This document shows positions 25,719 to 34,464 of a stretch of 64,000 bases of DNA, piece after piece. Source of the DNA: Amycolatopsis sp. FDAARGOS 1241 (GTDB taxonomy: Bacteria; Actinomycetota; Actinomycetes; Mycobacteriales; Pseudonocardiaceae). Made by a program: the position numbers and the translations under genes. The stretch spans positions 4,216,001 to 4,280,000 of the forward strand of contig NZ_CP069526.1 in assembly GCF_016889705.1 (NCBI RefSeq), read 5' to 3'. The notes beneath the pieces were generated by a model that was not told the origin of the DNA, made no database searches, and saw only the letters and a program-made list of their open reading frames with translations. Positions within the stretch are counted from its first letter, which is position 1. Each line of letters opens with the position of its first letter.

Positions 25719-26500
25719 TCAACCGTAGCGCTCCACCAGCTCACGCCCGAGCCGCGCCAGCTCAACCCGCACCTCGACCGGCCACGCCGGCCGGCGATCT
25801 CCCGCGCCAGCAGCGCGGCCGTCGGCGCCCCGAGTGACACCCGCACCCGGTCTCCGTGCCCGCCGGCCACCTCACCCATCACCCGGCACTGCCGCCCGAA
25901 CTGCCGGCGAAGCCAGAGGAGCAGCGCCGGCGCCACGAGCACCCCGATAGCCGCCCGGCCCCGATGCCCTTCCACCTCGGCCACGACCCGCGCCCGCTCG
26001 GCCGGCGGATCCCCGGCCTGCCGCGCCGCCGCGTCCGTCACGGTCACCGCCGAGAGCCGGTTCACCCGCAACGTCCGCCGGCTCCGCGCAGTGCCCGCCA
26101 CGACGTGCCAGACCCCTGCTTGTCCACGAGCCCCCACGGATCGACCAGGCGCTCGACCGGCTCACCACCCCAGCTCACGTACTCCAGCCGAACCTTCCGC
26201 CGGCTCACGGCGCCCGCTGCAGCACGTCCACGAACTCGGGCCGGCTCCGCTCACCCGCACCCCACACCCCCGGATCGAGCACCACCGATCCGGGAGCGGC
26301 TTCCGCGTCGGCCCGGAACGTCTCCGGCAACACCCCGCACCAGCTTCCGCAACGCCGACCGCACGTCAGGGGACACCCGACCCGCGGACCCCGCCAGCAC
26401 GAACAACGCCTGCGCCTCGGCCGCCGTCAGCCCGCTCGAATCCATCCACGCCCCATCGACAAGCGCCACCCGCAGCCGCGCCCCGCCTACGGGGACCCGG
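25719..26500 (-). pseudogene. Truncated, frameshifted WYL-domain regulator
   Basis: Fragments of a YafY-type HTH_11/WYL regulator. They run from SSGLTAAEAQALFVLAGSAGR, through LPETFRADAEAA and RKVRLEYVSWGGEPVERLVD, to WHVVAGTARSRRTLRVNRL (the WYL domain), then the WCX domain and the end VEVRVELARLGRELVERYG. At least three frame changes occur. One (near 26120) is repaired by one extra G in a GGGG run. The N-terminal winged helix is missing, with homology starting only at about 26500. It adjoins a VOC gene, a pairing common for WYL regulators. Confidence 0.72.
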
Positions 26501-26585
26501 GAACCCGACGGTGGCTGAAAAAATGCTCAGTGGGTGAGCACGCTTGCCCGGCATCCTGAGTCCACCGAGTCGAGAGGAGCTCACG

Positions 26586-26975
26586 ATGTTGCGAGGCATG
26601 GCCACCTTGAACTTCTCCGCCGACGACCTGCCGGCGGCCCAGCGCTGGTACACCGACGTGCTCGGCCTCGAGCCCTACTTCACCCGCCCCGGCTACATCG
26701 AGTTCCGTCTCGGTGACAGCCAGGACGAACTCGGCATCGTCGACCGCCGGTACCTGCCCCCGGCACCCGACAAACCCGGGGGCGCCATCGTCTACTGGCA
26801 CGTCGACGACCTGCCCGGCGCGCTGGACAAGCTCCTCGCAGCCGGCGCCACCGAACTCGACGGCATCCGCGAACGCGGCCACGGCTTCGTCACCGCCTCC
26901 ATCGTCGACCCGTTCGGCAACATCCTCGGCATCATGACCAACCCGCACTACCTCGAAATGCTCGACTTGGCGTGA
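26586..26975 (+). CDS. VOC-fold protein
   Basis: A 129-residue VOC protein. ATLNFSADDLPAAQRWYTDVLG is the first beta-alpha unit, and VDPFGNILGIMTNPHY closes the second unit with its acidic ligand position. Such proteins act on or sequester small molecules, and no substrate is evident. ATG 26586 follows GAGAGGAGC at good spacing. It is divergent from a WYL regulator remnant that once probably controlled it. A strong terminator follows the stop. Confidence 0.85.
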   Translation: MLRGMATLNFSADDLPAAQRWYTDVLGLEPYFTRPGYIEFRLGDSQDELGIVDRRYLPPAPDKPGGAIVYWHVDDLPGALDKLLAAGATELDGIRERGHGFVTASIVDPFGNILGIMTNPHYLEMLDLA

Positions 26976-26978
26976 CGC

Positions 26979-27033
26979 GGACAGCGCTGTGCCCCGGACC
27001 GGCGGTTCGCGGATCCGGGGCACAGCGCTGTCC
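26979..27033. terminator. Strong bidirectional terminator
   Basis: Perfect 20-base inverted repeat (26979-26998 and 27014-27033) with a 15-base loop, starting 4 bases after the VOC stop and lying 43 bases from the convergent aldehyde dehydrogenase remnant. Confidence 0.85.
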
Positions 27034-27075
27034 TGGCACAGGGGAGCGGCAGCCGCCTCTCCCGGGAAGGACAGT

Positions 27076-28010
27076 TCAAGCGGGCTCGACCACGCGGATC
27101 AGCTTCCGGTTGAGGGACTCGCCGATACCCAGCTCCGAGAGCTCCCGGCCGAACCCGGAGTTCTTCACCCCGCCGAACGGCATCCGCGGGGAGTCGAAGA
27201 AACACGAGTTGCTGTAGACCATGCCGGACCCGATTCGCGCCGCCACCTCCTTGGCGCGCTCGACGTCGGTGTCGAACACGTAGCCACCCAGCCCGTCCTT
27301 CGTCGCGTTCGCCAGCGCCAGCGCCTCCTCCTCGCTGTCCACCACGTAGAACGACAGGACCGGGCCGAACGCCTCGCATTGGTACAGCGGGTTGTCCGGC
27401 GCGATGTCGGTGACGATCGACGGGTCCAGGAAGAACCCCGGCCGGTCCACGCGATGGCCACCCACCACGACCCGCGCCCCCGCGGCTGTCGCGTCCGCGA
27501 GCTGGTTGAGCAGCGTGTCCAGCGCCCGCTCCATCGCCACCGGACCCAGCTGCGTCGCCTCAGCCTTCGGATCGCCCACCTTGATCGCCGCGAACCGCTC
27601 CGTCAGCGAAGCCGGCAGCTGCTCACCCCGCTCCCAGCCGATCACGATCACCCGCTTGATGTTCACGCAGCCCTGCGCAGAGTTGAACGTCCGGCCCATC
27701 ACGATCTGCTCGGCGCGAACTGCAGATCCGCACCCGGCAGGATCAGCGCCGGATCACTGCCGCCCAATTCGAGCACCACCTTCTTCAGGTTCGTCAAATA
27801 GACGACGTATTCATCGCGCTTCTCCGGCAGGATGTCCGCCGCCCGCCCGATGATCCGGGCGCGTTCCGCCACCGGCCGCAGTTTCCAATCTTCTCGATAC
27901 GCTGATCCGCCGTGGCCAGCGCCGCGAAGACCTCCTCATCCGATTGCAGGGAAAGCTCCTTCACGACTTCCCCCGTCGCCGGATTGACCGAGACGAAGCT
28001 CCTGGCCCAC
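27076..28010 (-). pseudogene. Aldehyde dehydrogenase remnant with internal deletion
   Basis: The C-terminal half is open: SAQGCVNIKRVIVIG (with the catalytic-Cys region), then EAFGPVLSFYVVDSEEEALALANATKDGLGG and MPFGGVKNSGFGRELSELG, as in succinate-semialdehyde dehydrogenases. Upstream pieces are FVSVNPATGEVVKELSLQSD, VAERARIIGRAADILPEKRDEY and LKKVVLELGGSDPALILPGADL. Between RDEY and LKKVVLELGG about 130 residues are missing, including the NAD-binding segment. A frame change near 27722 follows. The deletion makes this a true pseudogene. Its DNA from 27750 to 28170 is less GC-rich than the flanks. Confidence 0.8.
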
Positions 28011-28179
28011 TCCTTTGTCCGCCCGTACTTTTCGAAACCCGGCCGCCCCCGAGTCGCACGTGGACGGTGCCGGGGAGCTGTGCCACGAGTATCGCGCCGT
28101 CAGCAGCGTCGAGCCTGTCCCTGCTGGGGCACACCACACGCTGCCGCGCCGAAAAAGGGGAGTGGTGCCGTTGTCCCGA

Positions 28180-29334
28180 TCAGTGATCCGGCGCGTTGAA
28201 CCGCGCCGCCTGCCGCAACAGGTGATCACGCTCGGGCAGGTTCGGCGCGTGCCGCGCCGCTTCGGTGTACAAGCGAGCCGCGGTGACGGGATCACCGTCG
28301 CGCTCGTGCAAGTACGCCGCCACCGCCGCATACCTCGGCAGCGCGGAGTCCAGCTCCGCCAACGCCGCCAGCCCGGCCCGGGCCCCATCTGCCTCACCGA
28401 CGGCCACAGCTCGGTTCAACCGCACGATCGGACTGTCCGTCAGCCGCACCAGCTCGTCGTACCACTCGACGATCTGCACCCAGTCCGTCTCCTCGGCGAC
28501 CGGCGCGTCCGCGTGCAGAGCCGCGATCGCCGCCTGCGCCTGGAATTCACCGAGCCGGTCCCGGGCCAGCGCCGCCTGCAGGATCTCGACCCCCTCCGCG
28601 ATCAGGCCCGTGTCCCACAACGAACGGTCCTGCTCCGCCAGGGGCACCAGGCTCCCGTCCCGCGCGATCCGAGCGGCGCGCCGCGCGTGGTGCAACACCA
28701 TGAGCGCCAGCAACCCGGCCACCTCGGGATGTTCGATCGCCGCCGCGAGCTGCCGTGTCAGCCGGATCGCCTCCGCCGCGAGGTCGACGTCACCGGAGTA
28801 GCCCTCGTTGAACACCAGGTACAGCACCCGCAGCACCGTCGCGACGTCGCCGGCCCGCGTCAGACGCACGTCGGCGACCGTGCGCTTGGCCCGGCTGATG
28901 CGCTGCGCCATCGTCGCCTCAGGCACCAGGTAGGCCTGGGCGATCTGCCGCGTCGTCAGCCCGCCGACGGCCCGCAACGTCAGCGCGACCGCCGAAGCCG
29001 GCGTCAGCGAGGGGTGCGCGCACAGGAAGTACAACTGCAACGTGTCGTCCGCCGCCGGCACCGGCCCGGGCTCCGGTTCCTCCTCCACGAGATCCTCACG
29101 ACGACGGCGAGCAGCGTCCGCGCGCGTCGCGTCGAGGAACTTCCGCCACGCCACCGTGACCAGCCAGCCCTTCGGATCCCGCGGCGGGTCCACCGGCCAC
29201 ACGCGCAACGCCTCGACCAACGCGTCCTGCACGGCATCCTCTGCCGCCGCGAAGCCCGCCCCGCGGCGGCAGAGGATGCCGAGAACGTGCGGCGTGAGGC
29301 TCCGGAGCAAGACCTCGTCCATCGCCGAGGTCAC
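28180..29334 (-). CDS. ECF42-group sigma factor (module 2)
   Basis: A 384-residue ECF42 sigma factor. Region 2 is GFAAAEDAVQDALVEALRVWP, then DPKGWLVTVAWRKFLDATRA; region 4 is [30 protein letters not shown]. The C-terminal TPR-like domain (about 165-375) has [23 protein letters not shown] and LHHARRAARIARDGSLVPLAEQDRSLWD, landmarks shared with the other two copies. GTG 29334 overlaps the YCII stop by GTGA, so the order is YCII then sigma, unlike module 1. Confidence 0.9.
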   Translation of the reverse strand: MTSAMDEVLLRSLTPHVLGILCRRGAGFAAAEDAVQDALVEALRVWPVDPPRDPKGWLVTVAWRKFLDATRADAARRRREDLVEEEPEPGPVPAADDTLQLYFLCAHPSLTPASAVALTLRAVGGLTTRQIAQAYLVPEATMAQRISRAKRTVADVRLTRAGDVATVLRVLYLVFNEGYSGDVDLAAEAIRLTRQLAAAIEHPEVAGLLALMVLHHARRAARIARDGSLVPLAEQDRSLWDTGLIAEGVEILQAALARDRLGEFQAQAAIAALHADAPVAEETDWVQIVEWYDELVRLTDSPIVRLNRAVAVGEADGARAGLAALAELDSALPRYAAVAAYLHERDGDPVTAARLYTEAARHAPNLPERDHLLRQAARFNAPDH

Positions 29335-29738
29335 TCCGTGATGGTGGGCGGCTCGGTGTAGAACGGGCGCACCTCGAGCCACTCGTGGATCGGCTTGCCG
29401 CCGGCCCCTGGCGCGGCCGACAGCTCCGCCGCCAGCTCGAGCGCACGCTCGTAGCTCTCGACGTCGATCACCATCCAGCCGGCGATCACGTCCTTCGTCT
29501 CGGCGAACGGACCGTCCGTGACCGGCGGGCGGCCCTCACCGTCGTAGCGGACGAACGTGCCGTCGGGGGAGAGCGCCTGGCTGTCGACGAACTCGCCGGT
29601 GCCTTCCAGCTTCTTCGCGAAGTCGCGCATGTACTGGATGTGGTTCGAGATCTCCTCGGGCGTCCACTGGTCCATCGGCACGTCGTTCACCGCAGCCGGC
29701 GCGCCGCGGTAGTGCTTCAGCAGCAGGTACTTGGCCAT
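29331..29738 (-). CDS. YCII-related (DGPF) protein of ECF42 module 2
   Basis: A 135-residue YCII protein. MAKYLLLKHYRG opens the fold, and PVTDGPFAETKDVIAGWMVIDVESYERALELA carries the DGPF motif, ending with LEVRPFY. ATG 29738 follows AGGAGA. It is first in the operon, with the sigma gene overlapping its stop. The ECF42-type promoter lies at 29790-29816. Confidence 0.88.
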   Translation of the reverse strand: MAKYLLLKHYRGAPAAVNDVPMDQWTPEEISNHIQYMRDFAKKLEGTGEFVDSQALSPDGTFVRYDGEGRPPVTDGPFAETKDVIAGWMVIDVESYERALELAAELSAAPGAGGKPIHEWLEVRPFYTEPPTITE

Positions 29739-29789
29739 CGTCTGTCTCCTCAGAGCGGTCCGGCCCATTGTGGCCGTGTTCGCACCGGG

Positions 29790-29816
29790 GACGGAGCCAC
29801 TTGGACGTTCTCGACA
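29790..29816 (-). promoter_or_regulatory. ECF42-type promoter of module 2
   Basis: On the minus strand TGTCGA (29816-29811), 17 bases, CGTC (29793-29790), 52 bases before the YCII ATG. It is preceded by CACGG, as is the module 3 site, giving an identical 11-base core. Confidence 0.68.
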
Positions 29817-29878
29817 CCGTGTCGCCGAAAAAGTCGGGGGGAGTTTGCGGATGAGCGGGTCCGCGTCAGTTACTTGAC

Positions 29879-29892
29879 ATAATGTACATTAT
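29879..29892. promoter_or_regulatory. Perfect AT-rich palindrome
   Basis: ATAATGTACATTAT is a perfect 14-base palindrome overlapping the last base of a TTGACA box (29874-29879). It looks like a repressor site on a promoter. No gene follows for 560 bases, so it may drive an untranslated RNA. Confidence 0.5.
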
Positions 29893-30378
29893 CGGCACTT
29901 GGCTGACCTGCTGGAGGAAGCCCGGAGAGGGGCTCCGGAGACCCGGACCGGGCGTTGTCGTGACGTCGACGAAAGAGCAGCTCGCGAGGCGCCGCAAACC
30001 CTCGGACACTCTCGCCGTCTCGGCTCGTCCGAGCGTCGGATCTCACGCCGGCTGGGATCCTCCGAGGGACTTCGCCGGAGATCCCCGAGTTTCAGCCGTC
30101 TGACCTCCCGTCATCCGCGCTCGTTTCGTCACCGTGACGAATTGAACGTGACTGGCCGGACATCGAATTGACACACAACCGAAGTGTCCAGCAAGCCGTT
30201 GAGGCCTGGGCGGCGTCCAAGGCCCGCCCGAACAGGTTCCCGCGACCACTCGAACAGATGAACGCATGCCGTTGCACTTGCTCGCCGCGGTGTGAAACAC
30301 CATCCCGGGCAGGGTTGATCAAGAGTAGAGAGAACCATTGTCCCCCAAGGGGATCCAGCGCCACTCTCGCCGTGTTTC
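29893..30378. other. Intergenic region without a convincing gene
   Basis: Open frames here are short and have poor codon use. The right part (30290-30378) is structured: TCCCC/GGGGA (30341-30353), an 8-base repeat TGAAACAC (30293-30300) with its inverse GTGTTTCA (30372-30379), and GAGAG/CTCTC pairs. It could hold a small RNA or an integrase-linked site. I see no protein gene. Confidence 0.4.
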
Positions 30379-30400
30379 ATGCATAATTGCCATTATGCAT
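30379..30400. promoter_or_regulatory. Inverted repeat before the second recombinase
   Basis: ATGCATAAT (30379-30387) and ATTATGCAT (30392-30400) are perfect 9-base arms around TGCC, 58 bases before the recombinase ATG. It shares ATAAT/ATTAT ends with the palindrome at 29879. It could be an operator, or a recombination core. Confidence 0.5.
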
Positions 30401-30458
30401 CATATCGGATAACCATCCGGGTCGCGGAACTGTCGGTGCTGTGCGGTACAAGATCCAC

Positions 30459-31436
30459 ATGCTGGTTTCCGAGGCACAGCAAGCGTTCTTCGCGGCACGG
30501 CGGCCGCGCAAGGACTCGCCGCACACCACCGCCGCCTACCGCCGCGACCTCGCCGGGATCACCACTCTCCTGCTGGCCGAGCTCGGCCACATGCCGGAAA
30601 CGCTTGCGGTGCACCACCTCACCGCGTCGGCGCTGCGCGCTGCGTTCGGCGCGTTCGCCGACGGCCACGCGAAGAGCTCGGTGCTGCGGGCGTGGTCGAC
30701 GTGGAACCAGTTCCTCACCTTCTGCGTGTCCGACGGCTTGCTCGCGGGGAATCCGATGGGTGCTGTGGCGCGGCCGAAGACACCGCCGCTGACGCCGAAA
30801 CCGTTGCGGGGGGAGGAAACCCCGGAGCGCCTGCTCGCCGCCGCGGCCGACGGTGCGCGGCGGGCGCGGGATCCGTGGCCGGAGCGCGACGTCCTGGTAC
30901 TCGCGCTCGGGCTCGTCGCGGGCCTGCGGGCGGCGGAGATGCGGGCACTGACGCCGCGGTCGGTCGTGGGGCGCGACGGTGAGCTGCGGCTGCACGTCCA
31001 CGGCAAGGGTAGCCGGGACCGGTCGATCCCGGTGCAGCCGGTGCTGGCGAGGCTGATCGAGGACTACACGAAATCGTGCCGGCGGCGGTTTCCGCAGGCG
31101 CGGTTCCCGGCGTCGGAGCCGTTGTTGCGTGATCGGGCGGGTGAGCCGATCGGGCGCGGAGCGCTGGAGTACCTGGTGAAGTCGTGTTACCGCTGGGCCG
31201 GCCTGCACGACCGGGTGCCGGCGGGGGCGAACCTGCACGCACTGCGGCACACGTTCGCGACGCGGCTCGCGGAGGACGGGGCGACGGCGTCGGAGATCAT
31301 GACGTTGCTGGGGCACGCGAGCCTGGCGACGAGCCAGAACTACATCGAGGCGACGGGGCGGGAGCAGCGGGCCGCGGCGGCGAGCAACCGGACCTACCGC
31401 GCGCTGGACGGGCTGGGGGCCGACAGTGGCGGATGA
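30459..31436 (+). CDS. Tyrosine recombinase (XerC/D-like)
   Basis: A 325-residue integrase-family recombinase. The N-terminal core-binding domain (about 1-125) has SPHTTAAYRRDLAGITTLL. The catalytic set is complete: Arg in AGLRAAEMRAL (about 157), Lys in HGKGSRDRSI (about 182), LHALRHTFATRL (about 260), LGHASL (about 286) and Tyr in SQNYIEAT (about 295). Length fits XerC/D or actinobacterial solitary integrases. ATG 30459 is chosen, and GTG 30441 is possible. No excisionase, replication gene or att repeat is recognisable nearby. Confidence 0.88.
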   Translation: MLVSEAQQAFFAARRPRKDSPHTTAAYRRDLAGITTLLLAELGHMPETLAVHHLTASALRAAFGAFADGHAKSSVLRAWSTWNQFLTFCVSDGLLAGNPMGAVARPKTPPLTPKPLRGEETPERLLAAAADGARRARDPWPERDVLVLALGLVAGLRAAEMRALTPRSVVGRDGELRLHVHGKGSRDRSIPVQPVLARLIEDYTKSCRRRFPQARFPASEPLLRDRAGEPIGRGALEYLVKSCYRWAGLHDRVPAGANLHALRHTFATRLAEDGATASEIMTLLGHASLATSQNYIEATGREQRAAAASNRTYRALDGLGADSGG

Positions 31437-31458
31437 GGGATCGTGGCGGGCGGCCGGT

Positions 31459-33066
31459 TCAGTGGGCGGCGAGGTAGTGGTCGCGGAGCACGTGTTTGCG
31501 GATCTTGCCGGAGCCGGTGAGCGGGAACTCGGTGACGAACTGCCAGACTTTCGGTGTCTTGTGCGGGGCGAGGTGGTCGCGGACGTAGTCGATGAGGTCC
31601 TGTTCGACCACGTCGGCGCCCGGGCGGAGCACGATGAACGCGCCGACTTGTTCGCCCCAGGTGGGGTCGGGGATGCCGATCACGGCGACGTCGGCGATGG
31701 CGGGGTGCTCGAGCAGGACGTGTTCGATTTCGCGGGGGTAGATGTTCTCTCCCCCGCGGATGATCATCTCCTTCACGCGGCCTTCGATGGTGAGGTAGCC
31801 GCGCTCGTTCATGCGGGCGAGGTCGCCGGTGTGGAGCCAGGCGCCGGTGTCGATGGCTTCGGCGGTCTGTTCGGGCATCGCGTGGTAGCCGGTCATGACG
31901 TGGTAGCCGCGGGTGCAGAGTTCGCCGGTCTCTCCCCTGGCGGCGACGCCGCCGGTGGCGGGGTCGATGATCTTGACTTCGCAGGCGGGCAGGGGCCTGC
32001 CGAGGGTTTCCGCACGGTCGTGGGCGGTGTCGCTGAGGCGGGTCATGGTGATGCCGGGTGAGGCTTCGGTCTGGGCGTAGATGATCGACATCGGCACGCC
32101 GAGGGCGGCTTCGACGCGGCGGACGAGTGCGGGTGGCACGGGGACGCCGCCGCTGAGGGCGTAGCGGACGGAGCTGAGGTCGGTGTTCGGGAAGGCGGGG
32201 TGGCCGAGCAGGGCGAGCAGCATGGTGGGGACGCCGCCGAAGACCACTCCCCTCTCCTGTTCGATGAGGGCGAGCTGGAGGCCGGGGTCGAACCAGGGCA
32301 TGAGGACCTGGGTGCCGAGGGTGGCGATCGGGGCGAGGGTGGCGAGTACGCAGCCGGCGGTGTGGAACAGCGGCATGGGGTTGACGAAGTTCTCGCCTGG
32401 GCGCATGTCGAGGGTGCGGCAGTAGGAGAGGCGGGCGTTGTTGGTGATGCCGCGGTGGTTCAGGATGGCGCCTTTGGGGACACCGGTGGTGCCGGAGGTG
32501 TATTGGATCTGGGCGGGGTCGCCGGGTTCGACGTCCGGGAGGGGCTGGGTGGGGGTGCCGGAGGCGCGGAAGGCGGGCCAGTCTTCGAATAGGACGGCTT
32601 CGCGCAGGTGGGGCAGGTCGGCGCGGACGTGGGAGAGGATGTCGGCCATGGGGGTGCCGCGGTAGTCGCGGACGAGGAAGACGCCGGCGGCTTCGGATTG
32701 GCCGAGGACGTGGCGCAGTTCGTCTTCGCGGAGTGCGGGGTTGACGGTCACGAGGGTGAGGCCGGCGAGTGCGGCGGCCATTTCGAGGAGGATCCATTCG
32801 GGGATGTTGTTGGCCCAGGCCGCGACGTGTTCGCCGGGTTCGAAGCGGCCGAGCAGGGCGCGGGCGGCTTGTTCGGCTTCGTCGAGGAGCTGGGCGTAGG
32901 TCCAGCGGCGGCGCGCGGTGGGGTCGGGGACGCCTTCGACGAGCGCCGGTGCGTTGGGTGCCTGGTCGGCGGCGGTGCGGAGCAGGGTGCCGACGGTGAG
33001 CTCGTGGACGGCGTCGAGTTCGGTCGCGGGCGTGTAGGCGGCGGGCGCGTCGGTGGTTTCGGGCAC
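31459..33066 (-). CDS. Acyl-CoA synthetase (AMP-forming, FadD-like)
   Basis: A 535-residue ANL-superfamily enzyme. The P-loop-like YTSGTTGVPKGA, the adenylate motif IIYAQTEASPG, the hinge TGDLARMNERGYLTIEGRVKEMIIRGGENIYP and the catalytic Lys in GSGKIRKHVL are all present. It activates a carboxylic acid as acyl-AMP and transfers it to CoA. YAQTEAS fits medium/long-chain or aryl acid ligases; the exact substrate is unclear. The start codon at 33066 is preceded by GGAGG. It is convergent with the recombinase. Confidence 0.9.
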   Translation of the reverse strand: MPETTDAPAAYTPATELDAVHELTVGTLLRTAADQAPNAPALVEGVPDPTARRRWTYAQLLDEAEQAARALLGRFEPGEHVAAWANNIPEWILLEMAAALAGLTLVTVNPALREDELRHVLGQSEAAGVFLVRDYRGTPMADILSHVRADLPHLREAVLFEDWPAFRASGTPTQPLPDVEPGDPAQIQYTSGTTGVPKGAILNHRGITNNARLSYCRTLDMRPGENFVNPMPLFHTAGCVLATLAPIATLGTQVLMPWFDPGLQLALIEQERGVVFGGVPTMLLALLGHPAFPNTDLSSVRYALSGGVPVPPALVRRVEAALGVPMSIIYAQTEASPGITMTRLSDTAHDRAETLGRPLPACEVKIIDPATGGVAARGETGELCTRGYHVMTGYHAMPEQTAEAIDTGAWLHTGDLARMNERGYLTIEGRVKEMIIRGGENIYPREIEHVLLEHPAIADVAVIGIPDPTWGEQVGAFIVLRPGADVVEQDLIDYVRDHLAPHKTPKVWQFVTEFPLTGSGKIRKHVLRDHYLAAH

Positions 33067-33148
33067 GGTAGCCTCCCTCGCTCGGCCGGCGAGCGCGGTC
33101 CGCCGGCGTGTCCCCGGGTGACCTTTCGGACTGTAGTCCGCCTGCGGG

Positions 33149-33505
33149 TCAGCGGAGCTGCTCGAGGTCCTTCGCGGCGAGGGCGACTTCTTCAGCGAGC
33201 CGGCTGAGCTCGCCGGAGCCGGCGCCGTCCTGAGCGGCGGTGACGATGTCTTCGGCGGCGCAGCGCAGCTGGAAAAGGCGGTCTTGGAGGGCGGCGATTT
33301 CGGTGTCGGAGAGCACGACGGCGTCTTCGGGCAGGCCGCTGCGTTGCAGGGCGGTGCGGCGTTCGTAGGCGCGCTGGCGGCAGGACTGGCCGCAGTAGCG
33401 GCGGCGCCGGCCGACGTTGCCGCCTTCGGGCAGGCGGCGGCCGCACCAGCCGCAGTGCTTCGGGGCGCCTGTGCGGCGCGGTACGACGCGTTCGTCGCCG
33501 GTCAT
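33149..33505 (-). CDS. Small zinc-finger protein with helical tail
   Basis: A 118-residue protein. The N-terminal part carries CGWCGRRLP and YCGQSCRQRAYERR, a four-Cys zinc knuckle with a basic helix common in short actinobacterial proteins. The C-terminal half is helical (IAALQDRLFQLRCAAEDIVTAA). ATG 33505 is preferred; GTG 33529 is possible. It is divergent from the GDPD gene. A nucleic-acid-binding role is plausible but unproven. Confidence 0.68.
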   Translation of the reverse strand: MTGDERVVPRRTGAPKHCGWCGRRLPEGGNVGRRRRYCGQSCRQRAYERRTALQRSGLPEDAVVLSDTEIAALQDRLFQLRCAAEDIVTAAQDGAGSGELSRLAEEVALAAKDLEQLR

Positions 33506-33595
33506 CGGCTGCTCGGCCAGTTCCCTCACCCGCCGGACTCTAGCTGGCCATCGTGTTCTCATGCCGGGGCCATGCCGGTGGTGGAGACTGTTCGC

Positions 33596-34384
33596 ATGCG
33601 CCCACCGTTTCCGTACCTGGCCGATCCGCTCCCCCGTGCGTTCGCCCACCGTGGCTGGCACCTCGACGATCTGGCGGGGATGGAGAATTCGCTGCCGGCG
33701 TTCCAGCGGGCTGTCGCCGAGGGGTACCGCTACGTCGAGACGGACGTGCACGCGACGGCGGACGGTGTGGTGGTGGTGCACCACGACGGCACGCTGGATC
33801 GCACGACGGATGGTTCGGGGTTGATCGCGACGCAGACGTGGGAGCAGATCAAGCACGTCAAGATCGGCGGTCGGGTGGCGTTGTCCCGGTTGGAGGACGT
33901 GCTGGAGGAGCTGCCGCAGGCGCGGTTCAACGTGGACGTGAAGGCGAACAGCGCGGTGGAGCCGTTCGTGCGGGTGCTGGAGCGTACGGGTGCGTTCGAC
34001 CGGGTGGCGGCGGCGTCCTTTTCGGACTCGCGGCTGGTTCGGTTGCGGCGGCTGGCGGGGCCGAAGCTGCTGACGGCGATGGGGCCGCGGTCGGTGCTGG
34101 CGGTGTGGGCGAACGGGTGGGCGCCGTTGCTGCCGTTGGGGCGGTTCGCGAGCGGGTACCTGGCGCAGGTGCCGGTGCGGCAGGGGCCGTTGACGGTGGT
34201 GGACCGGTCCTTCGTGAGGGCGGCGACGCGCACGGGGTTCGAGGTGCACACGTGGACGATCGACGATCCGGTGCAGATGCGGCAGCTGCTGGATCTGGGG
34301 GTGCACGGGATCGTGACGGACCGGCCGGATCTTCTGCGGGAGGTCTTGGTGGAGCGGGGGGTGTGGCAGCAGCAGGCCGGGTGA
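33596..34384 (+). CDS. Glycerophosphodiester phosphodiesterase
   Basis: A 262-residue GDPD TIM barrel. The catalytic HRGW (FAHRGWHLDDLAGMENSLPAF), the metal ligands ETDVHATADGVVVVHHDGTLDRTT, and the late VHTWTIDDPVQMRQLLDLGVHGIVTDRPD all match the family. It hydrolyses deacylated phospholipids to glycerol-3-phosphate and an alcohol. No signal peptide is seen. The start is ATG 33596 behind GGTGGAG, and ATG 33572 is an alternative in the same frame. Confidence 0.9.
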   Translation: MRPPFPYLADPLPRAFAHRGWHLDDLAGMENSLPAFQRAVAEGYRYVETDVHATADGVVVVHHDGTLDRTTDGSGLIATQTWEQIKHVKIGGRVALSRLEDVLEELPQARFNVDVKANSAVEPFVRVLERTGAFDRVAAASFSDSRLVRLRRLAGPKLLTAMGPRSVLAVWANGWAPLLPLGRFASGYLAQVPVRQGPLTVVDRSFVRAATRTGFEVHTWTIDDPVQMRQLLDLGVHGIVTDRPDLLREVLVERGVWQQQAG

Positions 34385-34394
34385 GTGTGGCGGT

Positions 34395-34430
34395 CCGGTG
34401 TGGTGGTCGCCGCGGCGACCACCACACCGG
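34395..34430. terminator. 36-bp perfect palindrome, bidirectional terminator
   Basis: Positions 34395-34430 read identically on both strands with no loop bases. It lies 11 bases after the GDPD stop and 35 bases before the stop of the convergent Rpf-like gene. Confidence 0.8.
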
Positions 34431-34464
34431 CTGAGCCCGTCCTCGGGCGGCGGGCCGAGGCGGG

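Noticed and set aside
27780..28180. Possible RNA gene in the less GC-rich stretch
   Set aside because: Most of it reads as remains of the aldehyde dehydrogenase N-terminus; no stable paired structure stood out in the rest.
5261..31436. A single integrated element bounded by the two tyrosine recombinases
   Set aside because: Most genes between them have ordinary chromosomal functions, the recombinases differ in length and architecture, and I could not find matching att-like direct repeats at the ends.
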